A DNA stretch of 64,000 nt from Pseudomonas sp. A-RE-19 (GTDB lineage Bacteria; Pseudomonadota; Gammaproteobacteria; Pseudomonadales; Pseudomonadaceae), in the NCBI RefSeq assembly GCF_019956555.1, contig NZ_JAHBDQ010000019.1, positions 41,784 through 105,783 on the forward strand, written 5' to 3'. The translations under genes and the position numbers were made by a program. The notes beneath the pieces were generated by a model. That model had not been told where the DNA came from. It worked only from the letters and a program-made list of their open reading frames with translations, and made no database searches. Shown in pieces: positions 52,789 through 61,080 of the stretch. Position 1 is the first letter of the stretch; every line of letters begins with the position of its first letter.

Positions 52789-55263
52789 ATGAAAAGTCAA
52801 AACGGCGCCAATGCGCCGACGGGATCGGCTTGGCTGAAATCCATGATTGGGCCAGTAGCCCGGTACCTTCTTGGCGAGCCAAATCCCGCAATGAGCAAGC
52901 CGACCGAGCTTCGATTCGGAGCGCATGGCTCTTTATCCGTTGATCTGGAAAAGGGGGTATGGCACTCGCACGAAGACGGGCGCGGTGGAGGCGTATTGGA
53001 TTTGATAGCCTGGCAAACCGGCATCACAAGTCGGGCCGAGCAAATGGGCTGGCTTGAGCAGCAAGGCTTAAAAGAAAAGCAGCCGGCACCATGTCCTGGA
53101 AGTCCTGATGTCCTACCGGCCAGCCGTCGCATGTCGGCTTGGTATGACTACACAGACGAAGACGGCAACGATCTGTTTCAAGTTGTCCGCTACGAACCAA
53201 AGGCCTTTCGCCAGCGCCGCCCGGACGGAAAAGGCGGCTGGATGTGGTCAGTGAAGGGGGTGCGTCAGGTTCCCTACCGTCTGCCGCAATTGCTGGACAC
53301 GCCGTGGGATACGCCAGTGTTTGTCGTGGAGGGCGAGAAGGACGTATTGCGCCTGGAGTCACTGGGGTTGGTCGCAACCTGCAACGCCGGCGGCGCTGGC
53401 AAGTGGCCTAATGCGCTCAACAAACATTTCGCGCGCCGCCACGTAGTGATTCTGGCGGATAACGACGAGCCGGGACGTCAACACGCCGACAAGGTTTGTC
53501 GGGCACTGAGTCAGGCCGAGGCAGAAGTTCGCGTACTGAGCCTCCCAGGGCTGCTGCCGAAGGGCGACGTATCCGACTGGCTGGACGCGGGCGGCACCGT
53601 CGAGCAACTGCTGAAAATGGTGGATGCTCCCTGCAATCACCAGTTCGAAGACGACGATCAGCAGCCAGTCGAGGAGCACTTCGAGCCCGGTGATGATGCC
53701 GAGGAAAAGCAGAGCCAGGCGTCTCTACTGGTGAAGTTCGTGGAGCAACGCTTCGAGCTGTTCCACGATGAAAACAAGGACGTCTTCGCCCGGGATCGTA
53801 CGACGGGCGAAGTGCGTAATCTAGCCGCACGCCAGTTCCGAGATGCACTGGTCGCCGGATTTTACTCGGACAGTGGAAAGGCGCCCCGAGATCAATCGGT
53901 CCGGGAGGCGCTGGGCACCCTGAGCGGCCTCGGCCGATTCCATGGAGACTGTCAGGAGGTACACCTGCGCACTGCTGGTGCCGCTGGTGATTACTTTCTC
54001 GACCTGGCTGTACCAGGCAGTAGCCGAGCGGTTCGCATTCGGCCGGGTAAGTGGGAGATCGCCGAGTCACCCGAGGCCATGTTCGTTCGACCTGAATCCA
54101 TGCAGCCGATTCCAGCTCCAGTTCCAGGTGGATCGATCGAGCAACTTTGGCACGTGGCGAACATCCCGCACGGCTCCCGTCTGCTGGCCCTGTCTTGGCT
54201 GATCGAATGCCTGCGTCCTGATACGCCTTATCCAGTGCTGGAGCTGCTGGGCGAGCAGGGTAGTGCGAAGAGCACGACACAAACAGCGCTGCGCCAGCTC
54301 ATTGATCCGAATTCCTGCCCATTGCGCAGTGCACCGAAGTCGCCGGAGGACCTATTCGTTTCTGCTGGTGTGTGTGCGGTAGTGAGCCTGGAGAACGTCT
54401 CGCACTTGCCCGCAGCAACTCAGGATGCCATGTGTGTATTGGCAACCGGAGGCGGCTTTGCCAAGCGCAAGTTGTACTCTGATGCCGACGAAAGCGTTAT
54501 CAGCGTGAAGCGTCCGGTCATGCTCAACGGCATATCTGCAGCAGTCACGGCGCAAGATTTGGTGGACAGAACGATCACCATCGAGACTCCGGTTATCAGC
54601 GAACGGCTAGAAGTTACAGACCTTTGGCGGGAGTACGAAGCCAAGTGTCCGTGTTTGCTGGGGGCGCTGCTGGATATTTTCGCCAAGGCGCTGGAGTTAT
54701 TGCCGCAGATGCACATCCCCGCCGACGAGCGTCCGCGTCTGGTTGAGTTCGCTCGCCTCGGTATGGCTGTCGCCGCCGCAGCAGGACATGAGCCCAAGGA
54801 CTTCCTGCGCGAGTTCAACGCCAGTCGGCAGGAAAGTCTGGCTCGCACCATTGACGCTAGCCCGGTAGCTGCCGCCGTAGTGGAACTGGTCGAGGCGCGT
54901 CCGCACGACGTGACCGCCCCGGCAAAGGATATTCTGCGTACCCTGGAACAGTACCGTCCAACCGGCTGCGATTCGTGGCCCCGTTCCGCTAAGGGGCTAG
55001 GGGACGCCCTGCGACGTGCTGCTCCCGCTCTTCGGCAGATAGGCATCGAGTGCAAGTCTCTGGGTAAATCTGGGGGGACGGTGAAATGGGGTATCGGGAG
55101 AAAGTTATCGAAGCAATGTCCTGCAAGTCCTGATGTCCTGCCAGACGATCACCCCGAGCAGGACATTGGGACTTGCAGGACTTCGAGTCGGCAACTATCC
55201 CCCGACACCACCAGTACTTTGCCGGACATGGCCTTCGATGAATCCGACGCGGAGGCCTTCTGA
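52789..55263 (+). CDS. Toprim/ATPase primase-helicase-like protein of the island
   Basis: An 824-residue replication-type protein. An N-terminal CHC2-like region holds a conserved KGVWHSHEDGRGGGVLDLI line. The toprim core (near 180-235) has VFVVEGEKDVLRLESLG and HVVILADNDEPGRQHA. The ATPase part has Walker A LLGEQGSAKSTT near 487. The C-terminal tail is low-complexity. It could start copying of an excised island. Its gene contains a 28-bp repeat (53089 and 55115) and a long hairpin at 55118-55181. Confidence 0.82.
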   Translation: MKSQNGANAPTGSAWLKSMIGPVARYLLGEPNPAMSKPTELRFGAHGSLSVDLEKGVWHSHEDGRGGGVLDLIAWQTGITSRAEQMGWLEQQGLKEKQPAPCPGSPDVLPASRRMSAWYDYTDEDGNDLFQVVRYEPKAFRQRRPDGKGGWMWSVKGVRQVPYRLPQLLDTPWDTPVFVVEGEKDVLRLESLGLVATCNAGGAGKWPNALNKHFARRHVVILADNDEPGRQHADKVCRALSQAEAEVRVLSLPGLLPKGDVSDWLDAGGTVEQLLKMVDAPCNHQFEDDDQQPVEEHFEPGDDAEEKQSQASLLVKFVEQRFELFHDENKDVFARDRTTGEVRNLAARQFRDALVAGFYSDSGKAPRDQSVREALGTLSGLGRFHGDCQEVHLRTAGAAGDYFLDLAVPGSSRAVRIRPGKWEIAESPEAMFVRPESMQPIPAPVPGGSIEQLWHVANIPHGSRLLALSWLIECLRPDTPYPVLELLGEQGSAKSTTQTALRQLIDPNSCPLRSAPKSPEDLFVSAGVCAVVSLENVSHLPAATQDAMCVLATGGGFAKRKLYSDADESVISVKRPVMLNGISAAVTAQDLVDRTITIETPVISERLEVTDLWREYEAKCPCLLGALLDIFAKALELLPQMHIPADERPRLVEFARLGMAVAAAAGHEPKDFLREFNASRQESLARTIDASPVAAAVVELVEARPHDVTAPAKDILRTLEQYRPTGCDSWPRSAKGLGDALRRAAPALRQIGIECKSLGKSGGTVKWGIGRKLSKQCPASPDVLPDDHPEQDIGTCRTSSRQLSPDTTSTLPDMAFDESDAEAF
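55118..55181. repeat. Imperfect 23-bp inverted repeat within the primase gene
   Basis: The left arm GTCCTGCAAGTCCTGATGTCCTG (55118-55140) pairs with 55159-55181 at 21 of 23 positions, with an 18-base loop. A direct copy of the left arm with three changes lies at 53091-53118 in the same gene. Confidence 0.7.
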
Positions 55264-55553
55264 TGAGGGTTATCGACTATCTCCATGATCGTGGGTTCAG
55301 TGCCAAGGTGGCGGGCAACCGCTTAAGCGTCTCACCATCTAGCAGGCTGACTCAGGAGGAGCGCCGCTATATCAAGTTGCACCGTTTGGAGCTGATGGTC
55401 GAAATTGCGGCCAACGATGGTGAGGCCCGCCGCAGTCACTGGACAGTGGTCGTGACAGGGTACTGCTCCTTCACAATGATCGGCGAGCCGATGACTCATA
55501 CCGAAGCCTTGGTTGAAGCCCGAACGCGATGGCCTAACGCGAAGATAGAGTGA
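55263..55553 (+). CDS. Small island protein of unknown function (96 aa)
   Basis: The frame starts at the stop of the primase gene (TGATGA overlap). It reads MRVIDYLHDRGFSAKVAGNRLSV, a compact alpha-beta start that recalls the small TubC-docking-like proteins found after P4-type primase genes, then a helical line (TQEERRYIKLHRLELMVEIAAND). No function is known. A hairpin terminator follows. Confidence 0.65.
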   Translation: MRVIDYLHDRGFSAKVAGNRLSVSPSSRLTQEERRYIKLHRLELMVEIAANDGEARRSHWTVVVTGYCSFTMIGEPMTHTEALVEARTRWPNAKIE

Positions 55554-55559
55554 CGTTTA

Positions 55560-55590
55560 GCCCGGATAACTACCGGGCTTTATACTTTTA
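55560..55590 (+). terminator. Terminator of the primase operon
   Basis: GCCCGG-ATAACTA-CCGGGC followed by a T-rich run (TTTATACTTTT). It lies 7 bp after the 96-residue gene. Confidence 0.65.
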
Positions 55591-55810
55591 CACAGTTGAT
55601 TGGTGATGATTTCGCCTGCATGGGTATCCGGGGATACTTGACCAGTTCAGGTTGCCTCCAGACTACTTGATCACTGCTTTTGTTTTGGCATAGATTTCCT
55701 CTTGTCGTTCCCTTAAGGGGGCGATGTTGGGCCGGTTCGAGTGACTCGACTGGTACCGTTTCTTGCCTTATTAGGCGCAGCGGACCTCCATTTTCATACA
55801 GGAGGCCGCC

Positions 55811-56164
55811 ATGGCCCATAAATCTGTTATCAAACATCGTTTCGCTGCGTTCGATCGCCAAGGTGGCCGCTGCTATTACTGCGGCTTCCAGATGTGGCGC
55901 GATACTCCTGAGGCCTTCGCCAGCCGCCATGGCCTTTCCCTTCGGCAGGCTAGGCACTTCCAGTGCACAGCCGAGCATCTAGTAGCCAGGCAGGATGGCG
56001 GAAGAAATACCCAGTCCAATATTGCTGCCGCCTGCCTACTGTGCAATCAGCGCCGTCATAAGCGCAAGGACGCGCCTGAGCCGCAGGAGTACAAGGCTCT
56101 AGTGGAAAAGCGGCTGAGCAAAGGTGGCTGGCATCCGCTCCCAGCAGGTACCTATTTGTTCTGA
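55811..56164 (+). CDS. HNH endonuclease
   Basis: A 117-residue nuclease with the paired cysteines CYYC near residue 21, the HNH core TAEHLVARQDGGRNTQSNIAAACLLCNQRRH and a basic tail. GGAGG seven bases before the ATG fixes the start. HNH proteins of this size occur in phages and islands, where they cut DNA. It reads toward the convergent Abi gene. Confidence 0.88.
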   Translation: MAHKSVIKHRFAAFDRQGGRCYYCGFQMWRDTPEAFASRHGLSLRQARHFQCTAEHLVARQDGGRNTQSNIAAACLLCNQRRHKRKDAPEPQEYKALVEKRLSKGGWHPLPAGTYLF

Positions 56165-56295
56165 TCACCAAGGTGGCCTTGCTGCTCTGGAGCGCGTCTA
56201 TCGGGAGCCGATCACCCGACCCAAAGCTATGGTGATGACCGACAGAAATCGGCCAAAAGCAGTCATTCCGATGCGTCTACGAAATTAGTGGCGAT

Positions 56296-57525
56296 TCAGT
56301 TCAAGCCTTCTCTATGGCGGAAGGTTTCCGATACAAAGTCGATGAAGGCAACCGCGGAAGCTACAGCAAGCCGAGCATGCCGCGGCTGAAGTCCGCGATG
56401 TTGACCGTCTCTCCCATGTCCTGTGCCGTATAGTCCACGCAACTGAGCAAGGTTGTTCGTGAGTTGGGTAAGATTCCGAAGAATCAAACGAATGTTATCC
56501 GCCCCCTTCGTAGCATCCGTAATGCCCTCTGGGACGAGCTGCAGCTCCTTCGCGACTTTCTTTGTGAGATCGCCGAGATCCTCGGATTTGGTAAATGGAA
56601 TAGCCCGCTTTGTCAGAATGGATTTGCAGCATGTTTCAATGAGCTCTTTTGCTGTACCAATCGCTAAGGCAGGGTCTCGATCAATAGAATGTTCCAGGCG
56701 CTCGATTTCCTTCGCCATCCAGCCTGCGTCGAGGGCCTCTGCGACGGTCTTAGCTCTTAGAACTGCTCGGGACGAGCTGCTGCGCTGCCGGAAGGAAAAG
56801 CGTGGTCGACCGGCAATGCGCTCCTCTTCATAGATCTCCCAACCAGCAGATCGAAGTTGGTCGTTGAAATGGAGCACTAATTTAAGTGCCTCATCGCGAT
56901 CGGGACGGACAATTGGATGCACGACCTCACAGAGAAACCGTAGGAACTGTTCCACCGGGCCGTCAATCAGCTGAAAGCGAGAATCTGTGTAGACCCAGTC
57001 ATTTTCCCAATCATCATTGTTATAACGATGCTGCCAGATATCACCTGCCGCATCCTTGAACCTACTGTCTGTGGACGGAAGTTGCTGAAGGTCGAAGAGA
57101 CGACTCAAGAACTCGACGTCGTCGAGCTGACCATACCAAGCCACATCTTCCAAACGTAGGCCATCCAAGATGTTAACGCGGACTTGCCGGGGGAGATCTG
57201 ATGAGTCAGATCGCCAGTCAGTACGCTGTTCTCTTGCCGGCACGATCTTGGCTGAGTACCAATCCTGTGTTTCAGGCTCAATAGCAGTCCTCAGTCGAGC
57301 TGTAATTTGCTCTTCTAATTGGCTGCGTTTCGCTCCTAGCCGGGCGTAATCCTGAGCGGGCAGCTTGAACTGCACATCACAGATGTTTGTACCACCATTC
57401 CAATTGTCGTAACCCGTCTGCTCAATATGCGCCGGATACTCGCGTACGATGGCAGCCGCTTCGCTCATGCCCTCTGCACGTAGGAGCGCGTGGACCGTTG
57501 CAAGTATCTGTTCTGTCTGTTCCAT
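56296..57525 (-). CDS. Abi-C (abortive infection C-terminus) protein
   Basis: A 409-residue protein whose last 130 residues match the Abortive infection C-terminal domain: DPALAIGTAKELIETCCKSIL, LTQLTNNLAQLRGLYGTGHGRDG, then RHARLAVASAVAFIDFVSE. The GTGHG line is the family signature and resembles HEPN-type RNases. The N-terminal part (DNWNGGTNICDVQFKLP) is of unknown type and may sense infection. ATG 57525 follows GGAGCAGG. It stands alone, in the same direction as the next defence gene. Confidence 0.82.
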   Translation of the reverse strand: MEQTEQILATVHALLRAEGMSEAAAIVREYPAHIEQTGYDNWNGGTNICDVQFKLPAQDYARLGAKRSQLEEQITARLRTAIEPETQDWYSAKIVPAREQRTDWRSDSSDLPRQVRVNILDGLRLEDVAWYGQLDDVEFLSRLFDLQQLPSTDSRFKDAAGDIWQHRYNNDDWENDWVYTDSRFQLIDGPVEQFLRFLCEVVHPIVRPDRDEALKLVLHFNDQLRSAGWEIYEEERIAGRPRFSFRQRSSSSRAVLRAKTVAEALDAGWMAKEIERLEHSIDRDPALAIGTAKELIETCCKSILTKRAIPFTKSEDLGDLTKKVAKELQLVPEGITDATKGADNIRLILRNLTQLTNNLAQLRGLYGTGHGRDGQHRGLQPRHARLAVASAVAFIDFVSETFRHREGLN

Positions 57526-57706
57526 CGCACCTGCTCCTATCCTTGCTGGTGATTGCGAATCTATGTACCCAAGCATAGCGATGTCTGTGCTCGGCCGAGG
57601 CTGTGTAAAAACGTTTTTGAGCGCGACAGGTACTCAAAACCGGACTAGGCGCGATTCTGGATCAGCACGGATGAAAAACAATAAACCCTGCTTGATCGAG
57701 TCAGGT

Positions 57707-60700
57707 CTAGGCACCTTTGGGTAATACTCTCCGATCCGATGCCATGTCCTCGTTGAAGCCATCTGGCACGGGCTTGAAACCTGAGGCTGGCGAGCGGTGG
57801 CTGGACTGGAACTGGCGCAGGCTCAGTACGTCGATTTCACCTGTAATGCAGTAGTCGTGGTTACCTCCCTTGACTCGTAATATGTCGCGCTTCCAGCGCT
57901 CCTTATAAGGTGCGCGGATACGACTATCACCGAAGCGGCGATTGTTGCATTGGATGATGTAGGCATGAATATCCAGGGCGGCAGACTCCACCAGTGCGTT
58001 GAATGTGTCGGTGTCGCTGTTCCACTCTGGAACAAACAGCGCATCGACCTGGCCGCGTAGGTCTGCGCGGTAACGAATATTGGTCAGCTCGCTGCAGATC
58101 ATGATGGCAAAGCGGAAATCACCATGCTGGATGACTGGAGGCTTTTGCCACTGTTGCTCTTGAGTGGGCTGCATCTGCAGGCCTGCTAGGCGAAAGAGTT
58201 CTTGCTCCTCATGAAATGCTGGACGCTGTTTATCCTGGCGATAGAGCATCAGCGAAGGGTACCCAAGACCGTCGTGGGTTAGCGAAGCCCAAACCTGGTG
58301 GCGCACATACTTTCTCGGTGCATGGAGGTACTCCACCCCGGTGATCAAAGATATGCCACGGCCCTTGAGCTTGTCGGCGATACGCATAAACCATTGGGGT
58401 GGTAAAGACACTTCCGGGAGGATCAAGTACCCAGCGCCGTCAGGCCGAGAGATCAGTTCGTTAATCAGGCGATTGATGCGTTGGTAACGGTGCAGGCCGT
58501 CCGGATCGGGCCACCCCATGATGGCGGCGGTAAAGCTTTCATCTTTGGTTTCCAAACTGGCCACAGCGATGGTCTGTTTTGCTTTGGGTTCTCCGTCCGG
58601 GATATGCAAAACCTGCTTTTTGTCGAGGTGGGGCATCTTGTGCTCGGTCAGCTCAAAACCGCGCAGTGCTTGCACCACCAACCCCAGTGTCTTGCGGCTG
58701 GAGGCGGCAAAAGGGGTGGGGGCTATGAGGTAGAGCTCATTGAGACTGAATGGGCGAGTGGTGAAGGTTAGTCCAGGCGGGGTACCGCGTTTAAGCCTGA
58801 GCCAGTTCGCCAGTGTGGCGATGCCGTCGGTCATCTCGTCAGGCAATAGCTCTTCTGCGTCAAAAGTTGAGAGGTTTTTACGGAGTGGAATACCGCGCTG
58901 GCTTACCATTTCCTGAGGCAGGCCTGTAAAGCGCAAGGGGATATGGGCGAGATCGAAGCTGAACAGCCGAGCTTGCAGCTTCTGTATGTGCTGGCTGGTG
59001 ATGTTCGTTGGCCTGTCAAGGAAGTTATTCCAGATGGAGAAGGCAAGGCTCTCCATATGGCCGGTCATTTGGTTCTTCCAGGCGGTAGTCCCCGATTTGC
59101 TTAGGCGGGGCGGAAACGCAGAGACGATGCTCTGCGCTGTCACTTCCCAGATGGATCGCTTCCATAAATGTCGGGCTTCGGCTGGCACGTTGGCAGCAGC
59201 CAGGCTTTTGATCGCTAGAGTGCAGTCGCTCTCTACTTTATTGATCAGGCCACCCAGTGCATTGATGATTTTGTCTAGGTACTCAAAATCTTCACAGGCG
59301 GTTGCCATGCGGATGATGCGTGGGAGGTATTGAGCCAGTTCGAAAAACTTAACTGGGGTGAGCAAATGCTCGATGACTGCGGCGAAAAAGGCATGGCGGT
59401 GTGCTTGCCAATCCTCCGGGGGGATATCGCGTTCGAAGGCTTCGTAGTTGCGAAGGCTTAGGGCAAAGCCGGCGCGGTGCAGCGTCAGTGCATCGGTCTT
59501 TCGCAGATTGTCTGCTTGCTCTCCGGCAAGGTTGGTAGCTTTGAGCAAGTCCGTAGCCACGGTGTTGGGCGAATTCGGCAGGTCGGGTAACGCGCGCCAT
59601 TCGCTTGCACGTTGGTTGATCTGTTCGGAAATGGCGTTGACCAGAGCGGTACCTGCAGACCCTGCAAGGATGAACAGCTTGTTTTTGCTGTTTTCAAAAG
59701 CGATGCGGTCTTCTTTGAGGTATCCAGGTTTGAACAAGATGCTGCCGTTATCTTTTTTGAGCAGGTCCTTGCCGCCGTCACGACTGAAGATCCACTCCCA
59801 AAACTGCTCAGTGGTTTTGATATCGCTGGCGTTTTCCATAACCAGCAGAATGTCGTCCACATAACGACCGTAATACAGTGGCACTACTTGTTGCTCGATG
59901 AACTGGTCGAGCCTGATTAGCGCCGCGTTTGCGACCACGGCAGACGCAGGCAAACCTACAGGTAAACCTTTTCCTAGTGGCGTTTCTTGTGCCCAGGCCA
60001 ACAAGGCGGAAATGAACAGGCGGTTCAGTTTTGACTGCGATTCGCTCAGTTCAATTTTGGCTAACTTGAGGAAGCTATCATCGAGCATAAAGCCGGGGCT
60101 TAGCTCGTGATAGAAACTGCTTACATCGGCTGTGAGTGCCAATACTTTTTTCTTCTCGCTCAGGGCTGTGCGCATCGCCTTGATGCCACCGTCGCGCCAT
60201 TCACGGAAGGGTCTGAGATAGGGCTTGAATGATCCAAGGGCCCACGTGTTGATCTCATCGTGCCGGTTACGGCGTAGGCGGCTGCCAAAGACGTTGCTGC
60301 TGAGCTGCCTGTCGAAGAGATCGCCGACTTCCATCATCCATAGTGATGACAGCACGTGAAAGTCGATGCTGCAGCGGGCCATGAGGCGGAATACGGCAGT
60401 GGGATGGTTGCCGACCTCAGTCGCGCTTAGCCACTCGGCTTCCGGTGAGGCGAAGATCAGACTTTGATCCTGCTTTCCTTTCACAATCTGGATTTCTTTT
60501 GGTGCCAGCGTCCAAGCGCCGAGAAATGCGGGGTCTTTCACCCAATCCTCGTTCATCGCTTCGATCTGCTCTTTCAGGCGAGCGAGGTTTTTGCTCAGGT
60601 CGTCTTCATAGTTGGCAATGTCGAACAGCGACGGGTTGGTTGAGTAGTAGAGGTCAACCTTGGCCTTGCGATAGGCGAGGCCAAGGTCGTGCAGCGATAA

Positions 60701-60721
60701 CGACATCTGGATGACGTCCAT
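57707..60721 (-). CDS. DRT1-type (UG1) reverse transcriptase-nitrilase defence protein
   Basis: A 1004-residue fusion. The N-terminal half is a reverse transcriptase with the pre-palm line LTADVSSFYHEL, GKGLPVGLPASAVVANAAL, and the catalytic YVDD near residue 286 (YYGRYVDDILL). The C-terminal third is a carbon-nitrogen hydrolase (nitrilase): catalytic Glu in YLILPEVSLPP near 768 and Cys in FAIMICSELTN near 875. This RT-nitrilase layout is that of unknown-group UG1 enzymes, known as DRT type 1 antiphage proteins. AGG and TTAAGAA precede the start. Confidence 0.92.
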   Translation of the reverse strand: MDVIQMSLSLHDLGLAYRKAKVDLYYSTNPSLFDIANYEDDLSKNLARLKEQIEAMNEDWVKDPAFLGAWTLAPKEIQIVKGKQDQSLIFASPEAEWLSATEVGNHPTAVFRLMARCSIDFHVLSSLWMMEVGDLFDRQLSSNVFGSRLRRNRHDEINTWALGSFKPYLRPFREWRDGGIKAMRTALSEKKKVLALTADVSSFYHELSPGFMLDDSFLKLAKIELSESQSKLNRLFISALLAWAQETPLGKGLPVGLPASAVVANAALIRLDQFIEQQVVPLYYGRYVDDILLVMENASDIKTTEQFWEWIFSRDGGKDLLKKDNGSILFKPGYLKEDRIAFENSKNKLFILAGSAGTALVNAISEQINQRASEWRALPDLPNSPNTVATDLLKATNLAGEQADNLRKTDALTLHRAGFALSLRNYEAFERDIPPEDWQAHRHAFFAAVIEHLLTPVKFFELAQYLPRIIRMATACEDFEYLDKIINALGGLINKVESDCTLAIKSLAAANVPAEARHLWKRSIWEVTAQSIVSAFPPRLSKSGTTAWKNQMTGHMESLAFSIWNNFLDRPTNITSQHIQKLQARLFSFDLAHIPLRFTGLPQEMVSQRGIPLRKNLSTFDAEELLPDEMTDGIATLANWLRLKRGTPPGLTFTTRPFSLNELYLIAPTPFAASSRKTLGLVVQALRGFELTEHKMPHLDKKQVLHIPDGEPKAKQTIAVASLETKDESFTAAIMGWPDPDGLHRYQRINRLINELISRPDGAGYLILPEVSLPPQWFMRIADKLKGRGISLITGVEYLHAPRKYVRHQVWASLTHDGLGYPSLMLYRQDKQRPAFHEEQELFRLAGLQMQPTQEQQWQKPPVIQHGDFRFAIMICSELTNIRYRADLRGQVDALFVPEWNSDTDTFNALVESAALDIHAYIIQCNNRRFGDSRIRAPYKERWKRDILRVKGGNHDYCITGEIDVLSLRQFQSSHRSPASGFKPVPDGFNEDMASDRRVLPKGA

Positions 60722-61080
60722 TTCTTAACCTTCGGCAATCCTGAGATATCCCGGATATTACCGAAAGCAAGCGTGAGTGGGCTAAAGCATTGCAAGGCGC
60801 TCTATCTCTACTCACCGATTGTCATGACTGGACCACTGAGCCGCCCCTAGTTTAGTAGGCGCTTTAACGGGCCGCTTTTGGCCGGTTGCCGCCCTTCGCG
60901 ATAGGCAGAAAACGGCCCTAAGCGGTCTTTCGCAAGATGCGGTTTCAGCCCTGAGTGGACTGTCGACACGCATAATAAGGTTCGATCCGATTTAGCTTAC
61001 GCAGCATACTCAGTTCCAAATGTGCTGAGTCGCGCTCGTCGCTAACTCTCTTCTCAAACCGACAGACTGAGGTCTAGGCA
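60722..61080. other. Intergenic region between DRT1 and OLD genes
   Basis: No gene is seen. The centre (60868-60936) holds an imperfect palindrome CCGCTTTTGGCCGGTTGCCG...CGGCCCTAAGCGG, of a kind found again at 56230-56260 and 62960-63215. The divergent promoters of the two defence genes must lie here. Confidence 0.5.
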
